Assembly (NCBI RefSeq): GCF_012927745.1
Contig: NZ_JABBKX010000001.1
Span: forward strand, 682,001-746,000
Length of the DNA: 64,000 nucleotides
Reading direction: 5' to 3'
Source of the DNA: Neoroseomonas marina
GTDB lineage: Bacteria > Pseudomonadota > Alphaproteobacteria > Acetobacterales > Acetobacteraceae
The position numbers and the translations under genes were made by a program. How positions within the stretch are numbered: position 1 is the first letter of the stretch; every line of letters starts with the position of its first letter. Positions 16,731-24,069 of the stretch are shown here, in pieces. The notes under the pieces were generated by a model. It was not told where the DNA came from. It did not search any database and saw nothing but the letters and a program-made list of their open reading frames with translations.

Positions 16731-18607
16731 CAATCGGTCATCCTGATCTCGGTGGTGACGGAAAGCAGGGTCATCGGCAGCGGCACCTCGCCCTCGATGC
16801 GCCAGAGCGGCCGCAGCCGGTCGCGCCGCCAGCCGAGGCCGCGCAGCGTGACGTCGCCGGTGAAGGGCGGCGGCGCCGCATCCAGCACCGGCGTATCGAG
16901 CCGCCGGAACGACAACGGTTCCGCCCCGCGCCCGAGGTCGACGGCAAGCGCCGGCGTCCCGAGCAACCGGAAGGTCACGGCGACGAGCCGCAGCGGCCCC
17001 GTTGCCGCGCCGGCCGCGGAGATGAGGTCGGGCGGGAGCGGCTCGACCTCGTGCCGGTAGGCGAGGCCCACCTGGACGGAGGAGGCCGCGTCCTCGAGCG
17101 TCACCGCGCCGTCGAGCACGCTCGCCGCCGCGCGCGGCACACCGTCGGCGAGCACGCCGACGACGCGCCCCTCGAGATGCCCGAGCCCGCTCCATTGGTC
17201 CTGCGGCGTCGGCGCGGTTCCGGTCAGCGCGGCGTCGAGGCCGAGTTCCGCATCGAAGCGTTCGAGCGCGAAGGCGCCGTCGCGTTCCGTCACGGCCCAG
17301 ACGACGCCCTCGCTTTCCGCCACGGCGCGGAAGGCGCCGTCGGTCTCCTGCCGCGTCCAGGCGGTGACCTGCTCGGCGCGGTAGATCGTCAGCGTGCCGA
17401 TCGACCCGTCCGCCATCACCAGGTGCAGCAGCCGCGCGCCCTGGTCGTACGCGACGGACACCGGCACCGAGACGATGTGGCGCGCCAGGATGGCGAGGTC
17501 GTTCGCCTGGTAGGTCTGGCTGACGTCGGTATAGGCGAACTCGTAGACGCCTTGCCCGCTGCGCGCGACGAAGACGGTCGATCCGTCCACGTCCACCGGC
17601 GGCATCAGCCGGTCCACCGGCGACCCCACGCGCGTCTGCCGGTTCAGCTGGATGCTGGCCGGCGTCAGCGGATCGCCGGTGACCATCCACTCCGCGCCCG
17701 AGGTGAAGACCTGCAGGTGCCGCCCCGAGAAGACGCCGCGGATCGCGTTCACCTGGTCCGAGACCAGGCCGAACTCGATTGCCTCGTCATCCAGCCCGGT
17801 GCCGGCGTCGAAGTTGAACAGATCCCCGGTGCGCGACAGCCACAGCCGGTTCGGCAGGTCGCGCGACCCGCCGACGACCAGGCGTTCCTGATGGAAGCCG
17901 CAACTCACGGGCCAGCCGCGCGCGCCGCTGAAGGCGGCCTCGTCCCAATCCGCGGTGGGGCCGGCGACGGTGAGGGCGTCCTCGACCACCGCGCTCGCCT
18001 GCTGCGCGGTCTGCAGCGCCGTGACCACCAGCCGCTTCCCCGCGATGCGCAACCGCGCGCCGACATGGCCGGGCTGGAAGAAGGTCGCGCTGGTGAAGAG
18101 CGTGACCGTCCCGCTCGTCGCCGTCGCCTGCAGCGTCATCGCCGGGTCGGCGAAGCGGAAGAAGGGCTCCGCGACGAAGGACCAGGCCGCGATCGTCCAC
18201 CCTGCGGTCGTGCGCGTCACGCGCTGCGGCGCCATGTCGGGATGGGTCAGCAGCAGCGTGTCCGCACTCTGCGTGAAGCCGATCTGCGGCAGCATGGCCG
18301 TGGTCCAGGGGCCGGCCAGGCTCGCCACCGCGGCATCGCCCTGGAACACCTGCAGCGTGCCCGCGGTCAGGACCATCAGGTAGGTCTGCTCGGTGTTGAA
18401 TTCGAAGGCGATCAGGCGCGCAGGCCCCGGCAGCGGCGTCACGTGCCGCAACCCGGGCCGTCGCGTCACGCCGCCGGTCGGCTGGATGAAGACGTTGCGG
18501 AGGCGCCGCGCCCCGTTCTCGAAGGCGCGCAGGTCGCCGCGCCCGAGCAGTTCGGGCGCGAGCTCCCCCGCGGCGAAGGATGTCTTGGCACGCTTGACGG
18601 CGGGCAT
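16730..18607 (-). CDS. T7 gp12-like tail tube (nozzle) protein
   Basis: A 625-residue structural protein that should form the tail nozzle of a short-tailed particle. Typical features are the start KRAKTSFAAGELAPELLGR, where the FxxGELSP-like motif is shared by podoviral tubular protein B, then GARRLRNVFIQPTGGVTRRPG. A central GFHQERLVVGG and NRLWLSRTGDLFNF follow, which are highly characteristic of this family in alphaproteobacterial phages. It is shorter than T7 gp12 (794 residues). Gene order gp11-gp12 is kept, with only 3 nt between them. Confidence 0.88.
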   Translation of the reverse strand: MPAVKRAKTSFAAGELAPELLGRGDLRAFENGARRLRNVFIQPTGGVTRRPGLRHVTPLPGPARLIAFEFNTEQTYLMVLTAGTLQVFQGDAAVASLAGPWTTAMLPQIGFTQSADTLLLTHPDMAPQRVTRTTAGWTIAAWSFVAEPFFRFADPAMTLQATATSGTVTLFTSATFFQPGHVGARLRIAGKRLVVTALQTAQQASAVVEDALTVAGPTADWDEAAFSGARGWPVSCGFHQERLVVGGSRDLPNRLWLSRTGDLFNFDAGTGLDDEAIEFGLVSDQVNAIRGVFSGRHLQVFTSGAEWMVTGDPLTPASIQLNRQTRVGSPVDRLMPPVDVDGSTVFVARSGQGVYEFAYTDVSQTYQANDLAILARHIVSVPVSVAYDQGARLLHLVMADGSIGTLTIYRAEQVTAWTRQETDGAFRAVAESEGVVWAVTERDGAFALERFDAELGLDAALTGTAPTPQDQWSGLGHLEGRVVGVLADGVPRAAASVLDGAVTLEDAASSVQVGLAYRHEVEPLPPDLISAAGAATGPLRLVAVTFRLLGTPALAVDLGRGAEPLSFRRLDTPVLDAAPPPFTGDVTLRGLGWRRDRLRPLWRIEGEVPLPMTLLSVTTEIRMTD

Positions 18608-18610
18608 GGC

Positions 18611-19180
18611 TCAGCCCCGCACGTCGATTAGCGGAAAGCCCTCGAGCACGCGCGCGCTCGCCTGCTGGCTGTCGGCCTGGCGCGCCTGGCGCAGCTCGGC
18701 CTCGGCGAGGCGGTGCAGCATCTCGGCGCGGGAGGAGTTCTCGGTCAGCGGGATGCAGAACTCGGCCGCAAGGCGCGCGACCAGGGCCGAGGCGAAGTAG
18801 GGCGGGAAGGCGCTCTCGTCGGGGCGGAAGACGTAGGTCAGCGCGACCTCCCCGGCATCGGTGAACAGCCGGTCCTCCTGCAGGCGATAGACGATGCCGC
18901 GCGCCCGCCCGGCGGCGCCGGCCGACAGCGCGCGCAGGAAGCCGCCCGGCAGCTGGAAGGCGTTCGGGAAGTCGGCCCGCGGCACGGCGGCGAGCCGCCC
19001 GAGCGCGGCCTGCGCCGTCGCGAAGGACCAGGGATAGACCGACAGCAGCGCGTCGCGGATCCCGGGATAGAGATTGGCCGCGACCTCGGCCTCGGCCGTC
19101 CCCTCGTCGAGCGAGGCGACCGGCTGCGCGCCGATCTTGAGCAAGGCGCGCGAGCAGAGCGCGAGGGCGGAGAGCGCCAT
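18611..19180 (-). CDS. T7 gp11-like tail tubular protein A (gatekeeper)
   Basis: A 189-residue protein, close in size to T7 gp11 (196). It begins ALSALALCSRALLKIGAQPV and has LYPGIRDALLSVYPWSFAT near residue 40 and FPNAFQLPGGFLRAL near residue 73, all typical of the podoviral tail tubular A/gatekeeper family that joins portal and nozzle. The start at 19180 has GGAGG 9 nt upstream. A longer in-frame ORF reaching into the inverted repeat is rejected. It is separated from the capsid gene by a strong hairpin. Confidence 0.85.
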   Translation of the reverse strand: MALSALALCSRALLKIGAQPVASLDEGTAEAEVAANLYPGIRDALLSVYPWSFATAQAALGRLAAVPRADFPNAFQLPGGFLRALSAGAAGRARGIVYRLQEDRLFTDAGEVALTYVFRPDESAFPPYFASALVARLAAEFCIPLTENSSRAEMLHRLAEAELRQARQADSQQASARVLEGFPLIDVRG

Positions 19181-19216
19181 CGGGGAAGACCTCCAACGAA
19201 CGGGGAAAAGGAAGAC

Positions 19217-19345
19217 GGGGGGAAGGGAACTTCCCCCCGTGCCCCCCAACCTTCTTTGTCTTCTGGGGACTGACTTCGGCGGTCAGTTCCCATGTCGCAA
19301 AGAAGGTTGAGGGGGGTCCGGGGGGAGAAGTTCCCTTCTCCCCCC
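19217..19345. repeat. long nested inverted repeat between capsid and tail genes
   Basis: Two arms of roughly 45 bp (19217-19258 and 19298-19345) pair with small interruptions, and an inner hairpin (GACTGAC/GTCAGTT around 19268-19289) fills the loop. Perfect 11-bp pieces AACCTTCTTTG and CAAAGAAGGTT anchor the stem. Each outer end also contains its own palindrome around GGGAACTTCCC. On the minus strand it follows the capsid stop and precedes the gp11 ribosome site, so it may be a partial terminator or an RNA-stability element. It could instead be a copy of a genome-wide extragenic palindrome. Confidence 0.85.
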
Positions 19346-19352
19346 GCCCTCA

Positions 19353-20186
19353 TCACTCCTTGGCGCGCATCCGCACGACGCCGGTGGCGTCGATCATCAC
19401 CGCGCCCTGCGACATCATGTTGTTCACGAAGTGCGCGGCGCGGTCGCCGTGCCAGGTGATGTCGGTGACGACCTCGCTCGCCACCGCGTGGCCGACCGCG
19501 GTCTTGTGGTAGAAGTAGCAGTAGCGGAGCACGCCCGCCTTGGTCAGGCCGGAATGCGGCATCCAGGTCGCGCCGAGCCAGCGCTTCGCCTGCGTGCCCT
19601 TCCACGGCAGCGCGTCGTCGCCGACATATTCCGAGGACGCGAATTCCTCGATCTGCAGCAGTTCGGACCACTGCTTCCAGCCGACCACGGCGAAGCGGTT
19701 GCCGTCGTCCGGCACATCCGCGGCGCCGAGCATCTCGAAGGCCATCAGCACCTTCTGCTTGGTCAGGCCGTCGGTGTCGGTCAGCCCCGTCCCCGTCCCC
19801 GTCGCCACCTGCGTCGCGGTGTCGAGGGCGGCGATGATCAGCTCATCCGTCTTGCGGCCGAGCGCATAGGCGCCGGCATTCGCGATGACGGTGCGTTCGT
19901 CGATGTTGGTCTTGATCTCGTCGAGGCGGTCGATCCACTCGCCGGCGTAGTAGTCCTGCAGGAAGCACTCGGCGTTGGAGAATTCGAGGTTCATCACCGG
20001 CACGACGCCGTTGCGCGCCTTGGCCGCCGCGGTGCCCTTGCCGATGCGCGGGAAGATGGTCGACGCGCCCTTCACGTTCGACTTGGAACGCACGGTGGGG
20101 CGCAGCTTGCTGCCCTGGCGCTGGTAGGCCTCGGCGACCTCGGCCTCGAACTGCTTCACGAAGGCCTGCTCGATGGTGCCCGACAT
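19353..20186 (-). CDS. phage major capsid protein
   Basis: A 277-residue protein in the place of T7 gene 10. SGTIEQAFVKQFEAEVAEAYQ at the N-terminus, then KLRPTVRSKSNVKGASTIFP and a conserved FSNAECFLQDYYAGEWIDRLDEIKTN region, match the capsid family of alphaproteobacterial podoviruses. The C-terminal GDRAAHFVNNMMSQGAVMIDATGVVRMR is the usual closing strand region. The start is placed at 20186 because the ORF upstream is a proline/arginine-rich artefact. It is smaller than T7 gp10A (344 residues). It is followed by the long hairpin. Confidence 0.87.
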   Translation of the reverse strand: MSGTIEQAFVKQFEAEVAEAYQRQGSKLRPTVRSKSNVKGASTIFPRIGKGTAAAKARNGVVPVMNLEFSNAECFLQDYYAGEWIDRLDEIKTNIDERTVIANAGAYALGRKTDELIIAALDTATQVATGTGTGLTDTDGLTKQKVLMAFEMLGAADVPDDGNRFAVVGWKQWSELLQIEEFASSEYVGDDALPWKGTQAKRWLGATWMPHSGLTKAGVLRYCYFYHKTAVGHAVASEVVTDITWHGDRAAHFVNNMMSQGAVMIDATGVVRMRAKE

Positions 20187-20512
20187 GCGGGGTCCCTTTC
20201 GTCGTTCGGATTGCTGGGGGATGCGCCGGCGTCCGGTTGGCCGCGATGCGGGCCGGGCTGCGGCGCGGCGCGCGCGCCCCGGTGGGGTTGTGCGCGCGCC
20301 GGAAGGCGATCGGGGCGGGCGGCGCTGCCGCTTCGGCAGGCGCGCCACCCGCCCCTTCTGGCCCCGGCGCCAGGCGCGCGGGGCCGCCGGCGCGGCGAGC
20401 GGCGGGAGGATCCACTCGAGCCGCGCCGGAAGGCCGGCAGTGCTTCAGGCGGCGCGCATCAGCGCGCCGAGCCCGCGACTGCGGCCCGCCCGTCGTCCGG
20501 CGCCGGAGGGCA
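20187..20512. other. 326-bp gap between capsid and scaffold genes
   Basis: No convincing gene is seen. The stretch is extremely GC-rich and gives long arginine/proline-rich artefact ORFs in several frames. A minus-strand mini-ORF of 22 codons at 20445-20513 begins four bases inside the end of the scaffold gene, but has no family signs. A promoter or RNA element for the capsid gene could be here; nothing specific could be fixed. Confidence 0.5.
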
Positions 20513-21253
20513 TCACGACGCGCTCACGAGCCGGCGGAAGCCCTCGGTCACGCGCTTGACGAACTCCGGCTCCCGCGTGCGCCAGTAGCGCGGGTCGCGC
20601 ATCATCGCCCGCAGCTCCGTCTCGTCGGAGGCGGACGGCGCCTCCCCGCGATGCGCCAGGCCCGGCTCCTTCGCGTCCATCATCCGGTGCAATGCGATCA
20701 CGCCCTCCGCCGTGGTGGACAGCGCCTCCATCACAGGCGCGGGCAGGTTCGCGCGGCCCCAGGCGCTGACCTGCGCGGCGATGCGGCGGAAGCGCTCCTC
20801 GCCGCCGAAATGCTCGCGCAGCTTCTCGACCTGACGCTCGGCCTCGAACTGGCTCGCCGCCTCGGCGATCAGCGGCAGCAGCCGCTCGGCCGCGAGGTCG
20901 TAGACGAGCTGCGCCTGGGACGGCGTGAAGCCCGCCTCGTGCAGGCGCTGGTTCACGCCGGCATCGGCGCAGCACAGCTCGTGCTTCGGCTCGATGGCGT
21001 ACTCCTCGGGCGTGTCCGGCACGCCGATCGCGCGGCGGAAGCGGATGCGATCCTCCTCCGGCGCATCAGGCGCGGGCGGCGCCAGGCGCTGGGACAGGCG
21101 CTTCTCCAGCTCGCGATAGGATTTCAGCAGCGCGTCGATGCGGACGGCGCCGGCCTCCTCGTCCCAGAACTTCTCGGGCACCTCGGTCGGACGTGCGCCG
21201 CGGGGATCGGCGCCATCATCGGCCAGGGCAGTCTGCAGCAGGTCCTCGGGCAT
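20513..21253 (-). CDS. phage capsid assembly scaffold protein
   Basis: A 246-residue, highly charged, mostly helical protein between portal and capsid genes, where T7 has scaffold gene 9. EVPEKFWDEEAGAVRIDALLKSYRELEKRL at residues 24-53 is typical of podoviral scaffold or assembly proteins, which carry this KFWD...Y.ELE module near the N-terminus. The remaining part is a run of amphipathic helices. It starts at 21253, 7 nt after the portal stop. Expected to be absent from mature particles. Confidence 0.82.
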   Translation of the reverse strand: MPEDLLQTALADDGADPRGARPTEVPEKFWDEEAGAVRIDALLKSYRELEKRLSQRLAPPAPDAPEEDRIRFRRAIGVPDTPEEYAIEPKHELCCADAGVNQRLHEAGFTPSQAQLVYDLAAERLLPLIAEAASQFEAERQVEKLREHFGGEERFRRIAAQVSAWGRANLPAPVMEALSTTAEGVIALHRMMDAKEPGLAHRGEAPSASDETELRAMMRDPRYWRTREPEFVKRVTEGFRRLVSAS

Positions 21254-21260
21254 GAGGCGC

Positions 21261-22670
21261 TCACTCCTTCTCGGCTTGGGCGGGGGGATTCAGGACCTCG
21301 GCGGGCGCGCTCAGCGTCCGGCCGAGCCAGCGGGCGGCGGCGGGCAGGTCGACCTGCGCGAGGGCCTCGGGCCCCATGGCGCGCACCGCCTGCAGGAACA
21401 GCAGCGTGTTCGCCGCATCGGCGCGCCCCTGCACCTGCGCGAGCGGGCTGCGGTAGCGCAGCACCGCCTCCCGCCCGTCGAGTAGCAGCGGCGGGATCTC
21501 CCCGCGCCGCCGCAGGATCGCGAGGCAGCGGCCGACAAGCGGCGTCAGCAGCTCCGCCTGCAGCCGCCCATAGGTCGCGCCGAGGAGCCGCGCCGTCTGC
21601 GCCGAGCGTTCGAGCACCTCGGTCGCCGTCATGGTGTCGCCGCGCTGCGGCCCGAGCCGGTCGGCCAGCAGCGCACCGCGGATCCGCTCGCGCAGATCCG
21701 TCAGCACCAGCTGCGAGACGTCGAAGTTCCCCGGCGCCGCGAGCGGCGTCAGCCCGGAGGACCCCGGCGCCTTCGGGATGATCGCGCCGGGTTCGAGCCG
21801 CACCGTCGCCGGGTTCAGCACGCCGTCGTCATCGGCCTGCCAGATCCCCGTCGCGGCGATGGAGGCGTTCTTGAGAACGAGCTCCACCACCTTGTTCGCG
21901 GTGCGGATGTCCGGCAGCGCCTTGGCGACCGGTCCGCGGCCATAGGCCTCGCCCGGCGCCTTCAGCCAGCGGAAGGCGATGAAGGGGCTCTCGGCGAAAC
22001 GCCCCTCGGCGAGCACGGTCAGGCCGCGATCGCCGGCCAGCACCGCCATGAAGCGGTATCCGCCGCGGTCGGGCCAGACGGCCTCGACGACGCGATGGCG
22101 CGGCGCCTCGGCATCCTCCTCGGCGCCGGGCTCGATCGGCGCGCCGGGATAGCGCGCGGCGAGCGCCGCGCTGCCCAGCCGCGCGGCGCGGAACACGGTG
22201 TCGAGCCGCCCGGAGGGACCTTCCTCGAGCACCGCCTCGCGCAGCGGCACGGCGGTGAAGCGCAGCGCCGAAGCCTCGCCCACCGGCGCTTCCTCGACCA
22301 GCAGCACGCCGGTGCCGGCGACCACCAGGTCGAGGAAGGCCTGGTGCATCTCGAGCGCGAAGTTCGAGCGGTCGAAATGCCCCTGCAGCGTCTCCGCCGC
22401 GTCCTCGAGCGCGATGGCCGCGTCGTTGTCGCCCTCGACCGGCCGCGCGGGGGCAAGGCCGAACCAGCGCGACCAGGGCGGCGTCAGTTCCGCGAGCAGC
22501 GAGGCGGCGAGCTGCTCCGCCGCATCGGCGGCGGTCGCGTCGAAGATCGCCACGCGCCCGCCGGTCGCCGGCGGCAGCACGTGGTCGTAGCAATCCTGCC
22601 ACAGCGCATCCTGCGCGCGGCGGCGGTCGAGCGCGCGGGCATGCCGCGCAAGGATCTCCTCCGGCGTCAT
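21261..22670 (-). CDS. phage portal (head-to-tail connector) protein
   Basis: A 469-residue protein of the podoviral head-to-tail connector family (T7 gp8-like, PF12236 type). The pattern includes LWQDCYDHVLPP near the start, ELTPPWSRWFGL near residue 63, FLDLVVAGTGVLLVEE near residue 111, and the TATEVLERSAQTARLLGATYGRLQAELL region near residue 340, which is strongly characteristic of this family. A dodecameric ring at one capsid vertex is expected. The start at 22670 is chosen because the longer ORF is a proline-rich artefact. It is shorter than T7 gp8 (536 residues). Confidence 0.9.
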   Translation of the reverse strand: MTPEEILARHARALDRRRAQDALWQDCYDHVLPPATGGRVAIFDATAADAAEQLAASLLAELTPPWSRWFGLAPARPVEGDNDAAIALEDAAETLQGHFDRSNFALEMHQAFLDLVVAGTGVLLVEEAPVGEASALRFTAVPLREAVLEEGPSGRLDTVFRAARLGSAALAARYPGAPIEPGAEEDAEAPRHRVVEAVWPDRGGYRFMAVLAGDRGLTVLAEGRFAESPFIAFRWLKAPGEAYGRGPVAKALPDIRTANKVVELVLKNASIAATGIWQADDDGVLNPATVRLEPGAIIPKAPGSSGLTPLAAPGNFDVSQLVLTDLRERIRGALLADRLGPQRGDTMTATEVLERSAQTARLLGATYGRLQAELLTPLVGRCLAILRRRGEIPPLLLDGREAVLRYRSPLAQVQGRADAANTLLFLQAVRAMGPEALAQVDLPAAARWLGRTLSAPAEVLNPPAQAEKE

Positions 22671-22674
22671 TCCC

Positions 22675-22914
22675 TCACTCCCCGAGTAGCGACTTGCGCG
22701 TCGCGGCGATGTCGGCGCTGGCGCCGAGCAGGCCGCGGGCCGAGGTGGCGATGGTGCCGGCCAAGCCGCGGCGCGCCCGGTCGCGCGTCTCGGTGCGGGA
22801 CGCGGCGGCGGTCTCCTCGGCGGCCATGGCGGGGGTGGGCGCCGCCTGGGCCGGCGCGGCGGCCGGCGGGGGCGCGATGACGACAGGCTTCGGGGCACGG
22901 AACAGGCCACCCAT
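22675..22914 (-). CDS. small hypothetical protein before portal gene
   Basis: A 79-residue protein of unknown role, 4 nt upstream of the portal gene. It starts MGGLFRAPKPVVIAPPP, has an alanine/proline-rich middle, and ends in SADIAATRKSLLGE. The pattern of a GGLF-type start and a TRKSLLGE-type tail resembles small proteins placed before portal genes in several alphaproteobacterial phages, which are of unknown function. Low complexity makes database inference weak. Confidence 0.65.
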   Translation of the reverse strand: MGGLFRAPKPVVIAPPPAAAPAQAAPTPAMAAEETAAASRTETRDRARRGLAGTIATSARGLLGASADIAATRKSLLGE

Positions 22915-23075
22915 GCGCGCGCGGCTCCTCTCGACGATCGGTGGAAGGGATCCCGGTCCCCCAAAAAGCCGCGGGCCCGGCCTTCGCTTCGGAAGGACGG
23001 GCCCGCGCAGTCGATGGGGGGAACGGGAGGAAGACCTCCGGGCGCACTTCGCCCGTTGGCGAGGAGGGAGATAGC

Positions 23076-23516
23076 CTAGGTGCCGGACGGGGTCAAGACT
23101 TTTTTCCTATTTCCTGCAAGAATCCTCACCAGGCGCCGGCACAGCCCCCAGGGCGTTAGGGCGAAGGGCGCCCCGGCCCCGAGCACGGCCCGGCAGAGCC
23201 CGACGCAAGACATCGGCAGCAGGCCCGGCAGGCGCACCGGGCGCGCCGGTCCGGGATGGAAGGGCCCCACCACGACCAGCCCCGCGCGCTCGTAGAAGCC
23301 CGGCAGGTCATAGGCCGCCGGCACGGTCAGGCGTGCGACCAGCAACCGGCCGGACAGCGGTTCCACCACGGTCCAGCCGGCCTCGTCGCGCAGCGCTGCG
23401 AAGCAGTGCCGGAAGCCGCGCCGCAGCAGCCGCAGCCAGGGCTGGTCGGCCTCCCCGCCGAAGGCGATCCAGACTTCCTGCCCGGCCTCCCGCGCCTGGC
23501 GCAGCCGGGGGGTCAT
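23076..23516 (-). CDS. hypothetical protein, phage-operon gene 2
   Basis: A 146-residue protein of unknown function. Features seen are a basic N-terminus, EVWIAFGGEADQPWLRLLRRGFRHCFAALRD at residues about 12-42, and a hydrophobic, proline-rich C-terminal half ending in GLCRRLVRILAGNRKK. The His-Cys in the RHCF segment and the GW-type strands could suggest a small cysteine-peptidase-like or NlpC-like fold, but this is not established. Its ATG overlaps the stop of the upstream gene in an ATGA. It is separated from the 79-residue gene by 161 bp without an obvious gene. Confidence 0.7.
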   Translation of the reverse strand: MTPRLRQAREAGQEVWIAFGGEADQPWLRLLRRGFRHCFAALRDEAGWTVVEPLSGRLLVARLTVPAAYDLPGFYERAGLVVVGPFHPGPARPVRLPGLLPMSCVGLCRAVLGAGAPFALTPWGLCRRLVRILAGNRKKVLTPSGT

Positions 23517-23887
23517 GCGACGATCCCCTTCACGCGCAGCGGCCATTCCAAGCGGTTCATCGCCTCGCGCCACTGGGCATGGTCGGCGCGTTCCGAGGCA
23601 TGGCGCGGATCGGGGGCGGCGCCCCGTTCCCCCCAGACACGCATCACGCGGGCGTGGATCAGGTCGATCCGCCGCTGGCGGTACAGCCGGTCCAGGCACT
23701 TGATGACGTCGTCGGGCTCGCAGGGCCGGACCTTCTCGCCCTTGCCGGCGGTGACCCGCGCGCCGTCGCGGCGGGCGATCAGGGCGGCCATGGTCCAGAG
23801 CCAGGCCTCTTCGGCCGATCGGAACGGTTCCGCGGCGGCGATGCTGCCGAAGCGGGGCGCGTGGGCGGTGCGGGGAGCAGGGCGCAT
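23513..23887 (-). CDS. hypothetical protein, first gene of the phage-like operon
   Basis: A 124-residue protein that opens the operon, 20 bp downstream of the LexA-type box. EEAWLWTMAALIARRDGARV is a helix, and CEPDDVIKCLDRLYRQRRIDLIHARVMRVWGERG (residues about 56-90) is rich in basic and aromatic residues with two cysteines. It looks like a small nucleic-acid-binding or regulatory protein, but no known domain could be assigned. It ends in LEWPLRVKGIVA and overlaps the next gene by 4 nt. Its leading position suggests an early or regulatory job. Confidence 0.72.
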   Translation of the reverse strand: MRPAPRTAHAPRFGSIAAAEPFRSAEEAWLWTMAALIARRDGARVTAGKGEKVRPCEPDDVIKCLDRLYRQRRIDLIHARVMRVWGERGAAPDPRHASERADHAQWREAMNRLEWPLRVKGIVA

Positions 23888-23907
23888 GGGGGTCTCGCCT
23901 GTGAGGA

Positions 23908-23922
23908 GAACAATACAAGAAC
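23908..23922 (-). promoter_or_regulatory. LexA-type SOS box, GTTC-N7-GTTC
   Basis: On the minus strand GTTCTTGTATTGTTC fits the alphaproteobacterial LexA consensus GTTC-N7-GTTC exactly. It lies 20 bp upstream of the first start codon of the phage-like operon. Such 8-base matches are expected about once per 65 kb per strand by chance, so the location is what gives it weight. LexA binding is inferred. Confidence 0.65.
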
Positions 23923-24069
23923 GTTAACCGCCATGGTTGCGCCCGGCAAGACAAAAAAGGAAAATGTCCCTATTGCAATCCGACACCAGACCTAGGATGT
24001 ATTGCCCACGACTCGGGACGACATCTGGATTCGCGTCCTGGGTCCGGCGGAACGGAACATCAGCCCAAA

